NCBI GenBank assembly: GCA_029207755.1
Contig: JARCOQ010000017.1
Location: 8,320,945 to 8,384,944, forward strand
DNA from: Chamaea fasciata
Taxonomy: Eukaryota; Chordata; Aves; Passeriformes; Sylviidae
Length of the DNA stretch: 64,000 nt
Direction: 5' to 3'
The position numbers and the translations under genes are program-made. Shown here piece after piece: positions 50,501-63,362 of the stretch. Numbering within the stretch: the stretch's first letter is position 1; each line of letters opens with the position of its first letter. Below the pieces are notes generated by a model. The model was not told the DNA's origin and did no database searches. It was given only the letters and a program-made list of their open reading frames with translations.

Positions 50501-52084
50501 AGACAGATAAAAGAACAAGGCAGTGCTTGTGGCAGGAGTGCTGAATTCCACTATTAAACTACATTCTAAACTTATTTTTAAAACTCTCTTTCTTCTGCAG
50601 ATGGTGCAAACAAAGTGCCAAGTAATCTGCCCCCACTTTTCTGCACAGCAAACAAGAAGCCATCAGTGTATCAAACCAGGTGGAAGTGGGCACCTTCACC
50701 AGCAGGCACCAGCCCCAGTTCATTCACCCTCCACCAAAGGCATCTCAGCAAGCCAAGCAGCTCTACCCTGCTTCACCTTCAGAAACAGCACCAGAGCAAG
50801 GCCAGGGTGCTGAGCAGGCTGGGAGAAAGTAGGTAAGGATGGAGGAGGTTTTCTGTGTGTGGAAGGGAGAGGAAGCCTTGGGAAAAGTCTCCAGATTCAG
50901 TGGGACCATGGAAACCACTGGCAACAGGAGAAACAGCAGGATCACTTCTAGTTCAGCAGAAGTTCATGCATGCATCTGCATCACAGCTTGCTGCCTTAGT
51001 GCTGGCAGTTCTTGGAATTTCGGGTGGAGGATGGATGTGATGGCAATGATAAAACCTGGGCTTTTCAACCCATTTTCACACTCAGGGCCTGTGAGATGGG
51101 CTTGACTTGTTAGGTAGGTAAAGAGACCACTGTGGTGGTACCAGGAGAGGAGGCAGAAATCGAGGCAGAGAGTGATGTCTCTGATTAGTCACATGACAAT
51201 CAAAACAGAAAATAAAGCCCAACACCCAGCACTTGGCTTTTGCTCCTGCAAATCTCTCTGCACCCTTGTTATCAGCAAATCCGGAATCAGCCTCCATCCC
51301 CTGCGTGCAGGGAAGGAGGTGACAGGGTTCAGCAAGGCATTGTAAAATTGGTTCTATTTTTACATGCACAGAAAGAACAAGGAACTGCCCATCACCGCTG
51401 TTTCCCCCTGACAGCAGAACCGGCGCTGCCTGGGCCAGCAGTGCCCAAACCCTGTCCTTGGCTGCAGAGGCAGTGTGGGCCTTTCCTTGAGCATCCTGGC
51501 ACTTTAGGGCTGTGAATGTCCCAGGGACATCCTGGAACCACTGGTTCCTACTTGCTGGAACCTCCCCACCTCTTCCTGCCTTTTCCAGGATTTCTGGGCA
51601 ACAAGGCTGCAGCTCCTGGTCTGACTCCACAGCCATGGCTGTGTTCAGCTCCTGCTCTGCAGCCCCATGGAGGGCAGGAGCCGCAGTCCCCTTCCCCGAG
51701 GATGGGTGCAGGGGTCAACTCCGCACCAGCCAGAGAGGCTGATGTTCCTGCCCAGGGCTGGAGCCTCTGTGCAGCATCCAGACCCCAGCAGAGCTGTGAA
51801 GAGCAGCTCCCCACAGACACTGCACCCCATGGGCCCCACTCTTTGTGGCCTGGGGTTGCACAGATCCCAGCACCCCGTCCCACCCTGGCTGCTCGCTGCG
51901 CCATCAGGAACAAAGCCCTCTCCCAAGCGGGCTGGGCTGCCTTGTCTCCGACTAAATATTCAGAGGCACTGTGCACTAGCCCTTTGATCAGCAATTTATC
52001 TCTCCACGCCACAAGTTTCCTGGAGCCTGGCGTTTCCGCCCCGCGCTCAGCCTAGGTCCCAGGAGCCTTGGAGACAGGTGTGAG

Positions 52085-52285
52085 GAATTAGCTACAGGGG
52101 CTAATGCTCTGACAGGAACCAGCACCAAAAGCAGGGGACAGAGTATAATGTTTATTACATTTGAAGCAAAGCAAACATGTGGCCTACTTATGTATCTAGA
52201 AAGAATTAATTGGGGAGCTCCACAAAGCAGCAGATTATAAATTAGAATAATTTTCACCAACTTCATCCCATTCATCTTGTTTCAC
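52085..52285. promoter_or_regulatory. AT-rich candidate conserved element
   Basis: The block contains gtttattacatttgaagcaa, agaattaattggggagc and ttataaattagaataattttc between CAG-rich flanks. It is non-repetitive and noncoding. It could be a distal enhancer of CDH22 or of the next gene; only composition supports this. Confidence 0.3.
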
Positions 52286-54084
52286 ACCAGGCCTGTCAGC
52301 TCAGCCTGATGCGGCCGAGTGCAGCCCCAGGCCCAGCTGCTGTCTGCTGGCACAGGAGGACTGTCAGCAGCCAGCCCCATGGGCACAGCCTGCCAAAACC
52401 CATGGGAAGCACGTGGGCTTGAGCCAAGGCACACACCTTTAATGGAAACAAGCTCAGAGCCTTAAGAATGGTTCCAGAGGTGCTGAGTGCCACCAGCTGC
52501 CATCTGCAGGGGTATCCAGAGTGCTCTGCTCCAGGGACCGGTCCAGGGCGAGCAGAGATGCTGGGCACCCACCTTGTGCTCCTCCATACCCCTTCACTTG
52601 CTGGCAGCCTGCAGAGAGGTGAGGGTCTGGCAGGGCTGTGCACACACCTCCTTACACGCCCCACCCCGGTTAGAATTCCAGGTCAGGAATCAGGCTTCCC
52701 TCATGCGATATAATGGACAAACTCAGGCCAAGGTCAAGTGGAGAACATTTTGCACAGCTTCGAGGTCACTCCTGGGGACATCACTGATGGTGTGCAGGTG
52801 CCTACCTGAGCTTCTGGGAATGTAATGCTCTGCATGCCCAAGGCACGGGGGGCCTTGGACTGACACCTTGAGGAGGGGTGACAACCCCCATGCAGCCAGA
52901 TCCTGACACAAGGAGCAGCAGGAATCACAAACTGGCAAAGCAGCTCATGCCTGAGGTGCTCCAGTCCCCCAAAAAACAGGCCCCAGGAAGGGCTCCAAGG
53001 GGCCACATCAATAAATGATCCTGAGGTGTTTCAGGGATTCTGTCCTGGAGGAAAAAAAAATCACCCAGAGCAGTGACTGTATCCCAGATGGCAAAAATCT
53101 CACTGGCACCTCTGAAAGCTGTGGATGAGAATAACACTGATTTGGCCTCTACTTACAGATCCCAAGGGGACAGCATGCAAAATACCATATGGATGCTGGG
53201 ATCATTTTGCTCCAAAAGGTCACCTGCTGCCTTGCTGGATGAAGGGTTAGAAGAGCCAGTGGAGATGGCTGGGCAATGCCTGTAAAGGAGGATCCATCCC
53301 TGAAGATGCAGTTCAGGACCACTGCCACCATGATCTCAGCTCTCCAGCCTTTCACAGTAATCAGGGGTGGACAGAACCAGAGGTGGGATCAGAGCCTCAG
53401 GACCCACCTGTGCGAATGAGAGCACTCCCAGGACAGGGTCTGCAGGGCTCCAAGGCACAGACTGTCGAGGTGGTTTCCAAAGGGAGGAGCAAAATCTGTC
53501 CCAAGAATACTCTGAGCCTGTGTTGTGCCTCCAGAGGGACCTTGAGCACACTGGTGTGATGCTCTTTCTAACACTCTTTCAGACTCCAACAATTTTCAAT
53601 TCAAAGAGACACGTGCCAATTTGTACTTGGTCCTTTTGACAAAACTATCCAGAAGCAGGAGCTAGCATGCTGCCAAGGGCTTCAGAGATGTATATAACAG
53701 TCTTGTCTCAGTTGACAGGACTCAAAAAGCTTCATCCCATGGCAGGGACTCTCATCAATCTGTTTTTAGCAGCTGAAACAAAACACTCCTGTACTGACAT
53801 AGGAGCTGTCTGGCTCAGCAAGTCCACCAGAATCTACCCTGGCAGGTGTGTGTGTGATCAGGACGGGCAGAGCCCTGCAGGAATCCCAGCCCAGAGGCTG
53901 CATGACCCCCACAGCTGGTCCCATCCAGCTGACTTGACCCCCCTGGCTCTGGCCCTGAGGAAGCCCAGGGCTTCCAGACAGGTGCCAGGTGAGGTGTCCC
54001 TGCCCCAGCCAGGTCTCTCTCCAGAGCAGCATTTGCCCCTTTCACCACTGCTCTGTCTCAGCTGCAACCCTCACTCCACACTGG

Positions 54085-54175
54085 GCCAGCTGATAATTTG
54101 TGTTAGTTTGTTCAAATGTCATTATTAATTAGTATAGAAACACCATTAGCAATGTTAATGTATTCCAAACAGTTC
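54085..54175. promoter_or_regulatory. Short TAAT-dense element
   Basis: Within about 90 bases there are gataatttgtgttag, cattattaattag and caccattagcaatgttaatg, a high density of homeodomain core motifs. It is noncoding and matches no repeat I know. Confidence 0.3.
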
Positions 54176-54429
54176 TGTGCACTGGCACTGTGTGAAAGCA
54201 GAACTGGGGCAGAGACCAAGGCAGAAAAACCTGGCCTGGGCATGGGCTGAGCCAAGCAGTGAACCAGCATTGTCCCTCCCTCAGCACTGCTCTCCCCGGT
54301 ATGGCACTCAGGAAAAGTTGGACTGAGATGGATTTGTGCTTGTTTTTGTGTGTTTGGGGATCATGACCACAGAAATGACCCAGCATGGGAATTTTAGGAT
54401 TGAGAGAAAGGAGCTGAGGCAGGGGCATG

Positions 54430-54680
54430 GGGGTAGCAACAAAACCAAATGTAAAGTGGATGAATTATTTACTGCAATAAACAATTGTGAAGTCACTTAC
54501 TCTGGCTCTATGCATCCTAAATGGGGGCTGCAGCATTTCTCACATCTCTCTAGTGTGCTGAGTGATTTTTTTGCAATTGGATGCATGAGGCTGGGGTAAT
54601 CTTATAAGAGACTCCAGAAGATCAGTTTAGTATTGATCATGTGCTGAATTTAAAGGCTTTCCACATCCATCTGCTGCTGT
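54430..54680. promoter_or_regulatory. AT-rich block with CAATAAACAATTG-type motifs
   Basis: The stretch has gaattatttactgcaataaa followed by caattgtg, which resembles overlapping forkhead and SOX sites, then gcaattggatgcatgag. It is noncoding and non-repetitive. Regulatory function is a guess from motif texture. Confidence 0.22.
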
Positions 54681-56294
54681 TCCTCAGGTGACAGCCCAGC
54701 AAAGATCTGGGTGCTCACTGTGCCCCTGCACCCCAGAGCCAGCCTCATTTGGCTGCAGGCTGTGGCTGGGCTGATGCCCAGGAGAACGTGGGGCCAGGGC
54801 ATCCCACCAGAGCTCCATTCAGGAGCCAGCAGAGTCACAGAGCTGCTCCCACCCAGACTTTTGATAAAGCCCCCCAAAGGATCAGTCTGCTGTCAGCAGG
54901 GCCAGCTGGTTGTAGATTGCAGTGGATCATAGCTTGGACCCAAAGGACCCCATCACAGGGTGACTGTGCCAGCAAGAGCTTGGAAGGACATCAATCCTGG
55001 GGAGACAGGGTGACAAGAACAAGCACAGAGAGAGAGCACTGGGAGGAGCATGCATGGAGCAGGACCTCTGCCTGTGTCTCCTGCCTTGGACTCTGCAGGT
55101 TTACCAGGCACATGACTACAAAGGGTGAGCCCAGACTCCAGAGACAATGGCCTGGCAGCAGGACAGTTGCTGTGACATGCCCACAAATGTGACAGGAAGA
55201 GGGAATTCAGGCACCATGGGAGCCTTGGATAAATTGCATCATGATGGGGTTTTAGATTTTCCTTTTACTAATATGCATATTGCAACTTGTAATGGAGCCA
55301 TGAAAGCTGTGAGCCACATTTTCCAAATGACAACCTGCTCTATGATGCTAAAATAGAAAGTGTTTTTCTGCAAAACAACAAGAGTTAAATATATGAGAGA
55401 TCTACTGATTTGCTGAAAGAGGAGATGTACAGGGTAGGAAAAAATGACACCTCCAGGTCCATATTTACTTAACAAAGGACCTTTATTCAAGTAACTCTCA
55501 CTGGCATACTCACAGAGGTTGAGTGGCTGAAAGTAAGGATACAACATGAAGAAGCCCTCTTTATCAGCAGTGAGAGCACATCAGGTGCTTCTTCAGAATT
55601 CCTAGGCAAAAATAAGAGTCCAAGAATCCATTTTGCAAGGGCTGTCAGCTGGGATGAAGTGGGGATGAGCTGTTGTCACCTATGGGCAGCTCTGCAAAGT
55701 GCTGAGAGGCAACACTCCCAACACAGGAGAGCCCACACTCTGGGCAGGGCCCAGACAGGATCTCAGTGCACTGTACTTGGTAGGTGCTTAGGTGCAGATC
55801 TTAATTCCAGACATTGATAAGGCATCCAGTTCCTCTGCTGCTGTTGTTGTTGCTTTGTTTTCAATAGCTGCAGTTAAACATTTAACCTTTACATTGATGG
55901 AATGACCCAAACGTGTTTTCCCAGGCTGGTCAGCAGCAAGGCTGCCTCACAGTGAGCAGAGGGATGCCTTTTCCTTTCAGCCTGGCAAATTAATGTGCTG
56001 GGTGGCTGGCAGACTTGCAGGTGTCCCCTGCTCAGAACACATGGAAGGGCCTCAAAGGTAAGGTCCAAGCATTTCTCCAGACTGCCAGGTCTAACAAAGA
56101 GGTGGGCACAAACCTCTGTCTTCTTGGCAAGCAGAAGAATAGCAGCTCACAATGTGGACACCGGGCAGCTGTTCCAGCTAGGAGGCTGGCACTGGCTGGT
56201 GCTGTCCTGTGCCTGTGGCTTTGCCAGCAGCCAAGGCACCTATTCATCATCCTGACATTTCGGATGGCACAGAAAGAGTTACAGGAAGGAGCAG

Positions 56295-56480
56295 CACAGT
56301 AATCATGAGTTAATATGATCCCATGGTTTTTACTACTCTCAGAATATTAAATTGATCGCCTGGTACCAAAGGCCAGAAATGTCACCTCTCAACAAGATGA
56401 AATCTACGTAGCTTGTGGACAGGGGAAAGCCGCAAGATTTATAAAGGCGTCCATAAAATTAACATTTGAATGAGGATGCG
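56295..56480. promoter_or_regulatory. Candidate conserved noncoding element
   Basis: About 185 bases with agtaatcatgagttaatatg, gaatattaaattgatcgcc and gatttataaaggcgtccataaaa read like a deeply conserved element. Scattered CpGs in AT-rich DNA, no repeat signature and stops in every frame fit this. The TTTATAAAGG word is also a possible TATA box. Inference only. Confidence 0.35.
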
Positions 56481-57039
56481 GGAGAAGAGACCATGAGCTG
56501 CAGCAGCAGGTCTGCAAGGACCTGCCACCCCTGCATTCAGAGCCCAGCAGGCACTGTTGACTGGGTGCACCCTCCTGAACCAATGCCTGACCCAGTGGGG
56601 CCCCAGAGGTGCTCCATTGCCAGAAAGGGATTGCCAGGAAGCTTTTTGGGAGATGGCAGCATTTTTGTAGTGGCATGGGGAATAAGTGACAAAGGGCAGG
56701 AACCAGCCACATCCTAGATCTCCTTGGGGGACCCCTCCCTGGCTCTCACAGTGGCTCAGGCTTTCTCTCCACCCTCAGCTTCCTGCATGGTTCAGTGCGT
56801 GCTGTAGGGACAGGCACCCTGTCAAGGCTCCATCTCACTGTCCAGGTGCCCAAGGGCTGTCCCTTGGCACAGCAGAGACACTGGACACCCAGCATTCCAG
56901 CAGCTTTCAGGGCGCACAGCTGCTGACACAGGGGTTCATTCAGTGTTCTGCTACACTGCCTGTAAAGCCAGAGGCTGAGCACTCCTGGGCCGCTGCCCTT
57001 CCTCTGCACAGCAAGGAAAATACTCCAGTCTCCCAATTG

Positions 57040-57473
57040 TGGCCAGGGAGATGTTGGAACACCTCTCCTCTGGAAACAGGTTGAGAGCTGAGGCTGTTCA
57101 GCCTGGACAAGAGAAGTTTCTGAGGAAGCCTTATAGATCTTTTCAGTGCCTGAAGGGGCTCTAAGAGAGATGAAAATACCTTTGTACAAGGGTATGAAGT
57201 GACGGAACAAAGGGGAATGGTTCCCAGTGACAGAGAGCAGGGTTAGATAGGATATTAGGAAGAAATTTATCCCTGTGAGGGTGGAGAGGCCCTGGCACAG
57301 GTTGCCCAGAGCAGCTGTGACTGCCCCATTGCTGGGAGTTTTCAAAGCCAGGGTGGACAGGGCTTGGAGCAACCTGGGATAGTGGAAGGCGTCTGTGCCT
57401 ATGACAGGAACAAGATCATCTTTAAGACCCCTTTCAACCCAAGCCATTTTTGGATTCTGTGATTCTGTGACCC
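57040..57473 (+). mobile_element. CR1 LINE 3' fragment (about 430 bp)
   Basis: The copy runs from ccagggagatgttggaacac through gaggctgttcagcctggaca, gtgcctgaaggggctctaag, aggaagaaatttatccctgtg, ggttgcccagagcagctgtg and gatcatctttaagacccctt to the terminal tandem attctgtgattctgtga, the 8-bp repeat that ends CR1 elements. Plus orientation, 5' truncated. The long minus-strand open frame across it is an accident of the repeat. Confidence 0.95.
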
Positions 57474-57519
57474 CCCAAACCTGCTATCATCCCATAAGAC
57501 AGTGCTTGGGGGCACACAC

Positions 57520-57740
57520 TCCCCCAGACCGGCCCATCCCGCGTTGCACAGCTCAGATTTCCCCCCGTGGGCTCCTCGGTGTGTGTCACCAGGGTGTGAG
57601 TGCTCAGCCACGTGTCCCGGCTGCGGGCGCACACCTGGCGCAATCGGAGCCGCTCCCAGCGCTGCCGGCGGCGTGACTGCCGCGCAATTAAAGCAATGAA
57701 ATGTTTATACAGGAATAAATCTGTGTTAATGAGCTGGATC
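57520..57740. promoter_or_regulatory. Small CpG-rich patch joined to an AT-rich block
   Basis: Directly after the CR1 copy, about 150 bases are locally rich in CpG (for example cccggctgcgggcgcac and ccggcggcgtgactgccgcg). They run straight into gcaattaaagcaatgaaatg, ttatacaggaataaatctg and gttaatgagc. A possible minus-strand donor (gccag|gtgtgc) lies near 57632. This could be a distal promoter or enhancer; the evidence is weak. Confidence 0.28.
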
Positions 57741-58984
57741 CTGCCCTGACAGGCTCTGAGACACAGCAAGGAACATGGGAGAAGGGAGAAGGTTCAAATG
57801 TGCGCTGCTCCCAGTCAGCAGCCGGGGAAGGGAAAGGGAGGCAAAGCCAGACAGGTGGCTGGTGGAGCACAGGAGCCATTGGTTCTTTGATTTCCCTTTC
57901 TGGTTCCCTGACAAGGAGTCAGCAAGACAGACTAATCCTATGTCAGGCTGGCTCAGGCTCAGGAGGTATTCGAGCTGTTTCCTTCCCTGGGAAGGGAATT
58001 GCACCTGGCTGAAAGATTTAAGAGGAACAGAACCGATTTGGATGGTGGGGCCATGCTGTTTTGGGCCCTACCTAGATGGCGTGTTCAAAACCTTTCCTGC
58101 TCAGTTCCTTACTTGAATGTAGCAGCAGAGGCTGTGCAGGAGGAAATCCCTATGCAGGTCATCCTTGCTCTCCTCCATTCCTCAGAAACACTGCACTAAT
58201 CCCAGTCGCCTGCCTACACGGGAAACCACAGAGACACAGAATCCAATTAGCTTGAAATCCTGCTCTGGCTCCTGCACAGCATCTCCCTCTCACAGAGCTG
58301 TGGAGCTGCGGAGATAAACAGTGCATTAGGATTCCAGTGGGGTCTGGCAGGAAGGATGGCTTTGGAAGTGCAGCGCGAGCCCAGGGAATGAGTGAGACAC
58401 CCTTGCACCTTTCCCAAACACCTCCTTCCACCTCTGCCTCGCACCAGCTCTTCCCTCAGCCTGCAGCACCACTCCTTCAGCTGAGCCTGGCTGAGCAAGG
58501 TGGGAGCTGAGGGCTGAGGCCAGAGCTGGCAGGTCCCCAGGCTGCTGTACCCAGCGCAGGGACTTAATCTTTGCTGTGGGAGGAATGAGTGGCCTCCAGA
58601 GCCTCCTGGAGGTGGCCAAGATGGCATCAAGGCCAGTGCCAGGGCCCATCTCCTTAGCAGGGCATCCCTGTGCCCAGAGAGCCCTTCAGAACCAGCATGG
58701 TATATGTCACCCTCAGCTCCCTCGTCCCTCCTCCAGCATGGAGTGACCCTGCATGGCTGGCTCTCCAGAATGAGCCTGGGGACAAAGCAGGTCCCAGTCC
58801 CACAGGGAGAGTGGGAAAAGGGACTGAAAGAGGAAATCCTCCCCTGAGGAAGCCAGGCACAGCCTTTAGCCAGGGCCAAGCAGAGTGCAGGGGGTACCTG
58901 TTGCAGACTCTGGGCCAGAGCCTGGCTGGACCTGTGGCAAGATGCTTCCACTGCCAAGCCTGCTGTACTCACACCTCTGCTTGC

Positions 58985-59210
58985 GCCCACTGTAAATTAC
59001 CTGCTTTGCATTTTGCAGCAGCAACTTAACAGTATTAATTCATTGTGTTCTGTCTTTAACAAACACCATTATCATATCACCAGCCAGGATTATGCAAATC
59101 CTGCAAAAGGAATTATTTCTCTCCCCAAAGTCACCTTGATTTATCAGTTTTAACCCAAAATGAAATAGTAAGTTGCTTTGGGCAAACTGTTAAAAACATG
59201 ACCACACATG
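58985..59210. promoter_or_regulatory. Candidate conserved element with perfect octamer site
   Basis: The block is AT-rich and unique, and contains ATGCAAAT at 59092-59099 (the POU/OCT octamer), cagtattaattcattg and ttatcagttttaaccc. It is noncoding in all frames. A POU-factor-responsive enhancer is one reading, unsupported beyond motifs. Confidence 0.35.
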
Positions 59211-59440
59211 ACACATGACCAGGAGTCTGTGATGGCCCCATAGGGCACCTGTGCCCAGCTGGTGACCCTTCACATCAACAGATGACACGGGGGAGCTCTG
59301 TGCTGGCCCCCACTGAGTGGAGGTGGACCTGGACCAAGAGCTGGGGAAACAACCCCTTTGCAAAATACACCTAGGATAACTTCATGGGTCCATTCCCTGG
59401 GCACAGGGCCCTGGGGCAGGGCAGAGGCTGTGATGAAGTA

Positions 59441-59609
59441 CAGAATCATAGAATCACTAAGGTTGGAAAAAAACTCCATCATCATCAAGTCCAACCAAAA
59501 ACCACTACATCAACTGAACCACATCCTAAGTGCCACACTGAGTCACTTCTTAAATGCTTCCAGGGATGGTGAATCCATCACTTCCCTGGGCAGCCCATTC
59601 CAGTGCATG
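59441..59609 (-). mobile_element. CR1 LINE 3' fragment, minus orientation
   Basis: cagaatcatagaatcactaa, then ggttggaaaaaaactcc, catcaagtccaacc, tcctaagtgccaca, ttccagggatggtgaatcc and cctgggcagcccattccagt are the reverse complement of a CR1 3' end. The 3' terminal 8-mers are at the left edge, so the element points left. Confidence 0.95.
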
Positions 59610-62600
59610 TGGGGCTGGCAACAAGGAAACTTTGCAAAACTGCATTAAGGATTGTCCTGTGGGTGCCCTGGTCTACCCCCATCCCTGTCCCTCCTTTCCA
59701 GGCCACCACTGCAGGTTGAGCCCATGTCACACATGACAAAGCTGTGTGTTCTCCCATGCAGGTGTGGATGCTGCTGGGGATCAACAAGCAAACCTGCAGT
59801 CCACTCCAGGAATGGGGTCTGTAACAGGGCCCTCAAATAGCTTAAAGCCTTTGGCCATAATTTCTTCTGCTGCAGAGATAAAGCCTCCCCACCGCTCTCA
59901 TGCTGTTACGACCACAGTTGTCCCTCAGCACATAAGGAGGAACTTTTATGATTAAAGGTAACCTTTTTTCAATTATTTGTCAGTAATTTGAGTTAGTCCT
60001 TCAGCAGAGGATGAGAAGAGCACCCTAGCAAGGAGAGGACTTCTCCTCTTTCTCAGGGCAGACAGCAAGACTCTGCAACTTGAGTACAGCCCTTGGTTAG
60101 TGCTTTGCCCTGACAGCCAGCATTACTTTATGTGTTCCAGCTCAGTGCAGAGGGGCTGTTCTCAGAGAGAGATCTGCTTCAGATTCCATTAACTACGGAC
60201 AGTAGATCCGTTAGAGTATAAAAAAACCTCCCCAATTAGTTCTAAATAATTTTTACTTTCAAACTCAATGTGTTCTGGCAGACAAAGCATCAAGGGCACC
60301 AACTGTGTGTTGGAGCAGCATGATTGCAGGTTGGTGAATTGAAAAGCCACAGACAGGTGGACACTCAGCAGCTCTTGTGCCTATGGCTCACATTTAATTC
60401 TAAAAGAGGATGGGAAATTCCTTAAAAAAACCAAACCATACTGTGACAGAGATAAGGATGAAATTAGGCACTGGCAACCTATGGCAAAATACAGCTCAGT
60501 AAAAGACAATTATTCCCAAACCAAACACTGGAAAAAAAGAGCTTTCAAGGAGTCCCTGCCCTGTGCCTGGTCATCATCGTTGGCACACCTGGACACACCT
60601 GGGCTGGGGCCCGCAGTTTGCATCATGAGAAAGGGTTTGATCAGCTTTCAGCCTCCCCAACTATGAGCCAGAGGAGCAGTGAGCCCCTGAGGTTTTGTGG
60701 GGACAGAGCTGAGGACATGCTGGCTGGTGCTTGTGGTGTGCAGAGACGGTGAGGAACAGAAAGAGCCTCCTTGGCCATCCCAGAACAGAGCCTGAGTGCT
60801 GGTGGGAGAGATGCCTCCTCCCGGCACAGCACAGACCAGAGCTCAGGCTGCCCAGAGTCTTAAAATCACACTCATTTCTGCTCTGATGTGTTCAGTGTGA
60901 TCACTCCTTGATCTCTTATAGCTCCCTCATCTCTGCGTCATCTGTCCTGGACCCAGCTCCTCATCACCAGCTCTGATTTTCAGCAGTGGCTGATGTCATC
61001 TTCTGATCATTTCACCTTTCCTCATGCTGACCTAAACCAGGCTCTGCCAGGCCACCACTGCCTTTGCAAGGTCAGAGGGAAGCTTGGAAAGAGGGACTAC
61101 ATCCTCCTGGCCTTGAGAATCCAAAGGATGAATCTTCCCAGATGTAGCCAGTCCTGCCCACCTTGCAGCTGGGACAGTCCCTCTCCACAGACACAGACCC
61201 TCTCAGAGGCTCTGCTGAGCATGGGGACAAGGCAGGCCAGAGGCTGGGAAGGTGGGTGCAAAGCTGGAGCATAGGAGGGATGCAATGGGAGAGACCAAAA
61301 CAGGGAAGGCAATTCAATTTTCAGATGCTGTCCCACCAATTCAGCTCAGAGAGATGATAAGAAACCCATTTCCAGTGATAGGCACCCTAATCCCCAGCCA
61401 TCCTGCATTTCCATTTTTGAGAGGCACTGTTTCCAACAGGGAGGCATTTTCCCATCTAGGTTTGCTAGAAGGGACAGCAATGGATTAAATACCAATTTTT
61501 CCAGCACTGTTTAACTCCTTCTGTGCCTTCTCCTGCCACTTATGCAAGTGCTGGATCACAGGGCAGTGGAATGACTGCTGTGCTGTACCCCTGCAGCAGG
61601 AGCACAGAGCTGGAGGCCTCACCCAGGCTTTTCCCAGTGGCCTGCAGTCTGAAGAGACAGGGAAGAGGAGAAGAACATGACATGCATCAGCAGTGCAGGC
61701 AGAGCAGCTTAGATCAGGAATTTATTTTTGCTTAAGGCAGGACTCAGACACAACTGCGGCACGAGTCATGCAGCTGAGTTTGTAAACAGTGTCAAAACCA
61801 TTAGACAGGTCCAAAGTGCTGCAAGACTGACTTAAAACCACAGTTACAGAAGAGCCACCTAGAGAAAAAGGGAAGCAAACTATGCAGTGGTGGCCATGCC
61901 CCTCACGTGTCCCCCATTTTCACCATTTAAGCATTGTGGTCCAGGTGCAGCCTCCAGATTATTGGAGAGTAGAAAGACAACAGCAGCATGGATGCTGACT
62001 TCCAGCATCAAGCAGAACTTCTTCTGTCACTGGGAAGCCACTAAGCCACAGCATTCCTTGGGTGCCAGCACAGCCTTTCCCCATATGACTGTAGGCAGAC
62101 CTCTGCATTTGTACCAGCCATCCCAGTCCTCTCTATTGCCCTCACAGTGTGCCAAGTTTCCCCATTTATCCCCATTTCCTGATATCAGGGCTCATACCCA
62201 CTATCTGAACCTGTCCTCCAGGGAGGTGATGGGCCCGAGACTCTCAGTCCTGCTTCTACAGCAGCTTTTTACCCTGGCATCCCACCTGGCACACCCTCCC
62301 AGACATGACAAAACTCCCAGCACAGGGTAGAAACAAAGCCAGAATGTTCGGATTTAGCGTCTCCAAACCCCTCCCTTGACCCCAGTTACGAACTGAACAG
62401 TTTTGCTGGGAAGGGGAGCCCCAGACAGGGGTTGCCTCGCAAGCCGACGAGGCCCCTGGTGCTGAGCCCTGACCGTAGTCAGAGCTCTCCCACCACTCCA
62501 CATGGCTCCTGCACCAGCCACAACTATCCATTCATCAACCACTAAACAAATGGAAATTTAAGGGCTCACGGCTCCATAACACAGGAAACAATTCCCTGTG

Positions 62601-63054
62601 CATTTTTACGGTGCTGTAATTTATTGGATCAGAAATGATGAATGGCAGCAGGAGGGGGCAGGGCCCAGCACACAGGGGAGTGCTGATGCATTGGAAAGCA
62701 GAGATGTGTGGCTGAGGGCAGGGAATGGGAAAGCCCCCAGGATTGCTGCTGCATGGGGCTGGGAAAACACCACCATCTACAAAGACAAATTTCCTGCCAC
62801 ACCTTACGAGCAACCCCACCATTCAGTGCAGGATTTGTAGCAGAGGCTTCCGCAAGAAACATCCACATGAGGAAGAGGAGAGTTGAGCTCTGTGCTCCTG
62901 AGAGGCACAGCCTCACGCCGCCCAGGCAGCCTTTGCTGGCAGCTCTGCACATTCAAGGCACAAGCAAGAAACAGAAAAAAAGCTTCATCCCTGGGGAAAG
63001 AGGAGCACCTGGTGGAAAAACAGAGCGTAAACGTGAGCACTACAGCTCCTCCCC

Positions 63055-63200
63055 CACGTAATCTCCCGGCTCTGGAGTTTGAGCTGCATTCAGCAGTAAT
63101 TGAAACCAGGCTCTTTAACACAGGTGCCAATTATTGCCTGTTAATGCAAGGAGCACTGATAGATACAGCAATTACACAGCTCTGCAAGGCTGGAGAGCAC
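63055..63200. promoter_or_regulatory. Candidate conserved element with repeated CAATTA/GTAATT motifs
   Basis: gcagtaattgaaaccaggctc, gccaattattgcctgttaatg and acagcaattacacagc occur within about 120 bases, three similarly spaced homeodomain-type sites. It is noncoding and non-repetitive. It may be a regulatory element; conservation is untested. Confidence 0.3.
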
Positions 63201-63362
63201 AAAATGAGATGAAAGGGCTACTTATGCCACTGTAGGTGTTGTAGGACACCTCTCTGCCCCAGCAAACCGCTTGCAGTGTTAGGCTGGGCAGGTTCTTGCC
63301 CTCTACCTGCACACCTGCATCTTCACCTGAGTGAACAGTGTGCTCTTGCCACAAAGAAGTAA

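Noticed and set aside
56746..57447. 233-codon minus-strand open frame
   Set aside because: Half of it is antisense to a CR1 copy that is clearly recognisable on the plus strand.
58247..58990. 247-codon minus-strand open frame
   Set aside because: No domain, no plausible splice signals and composition typical of noncoding DNA here.
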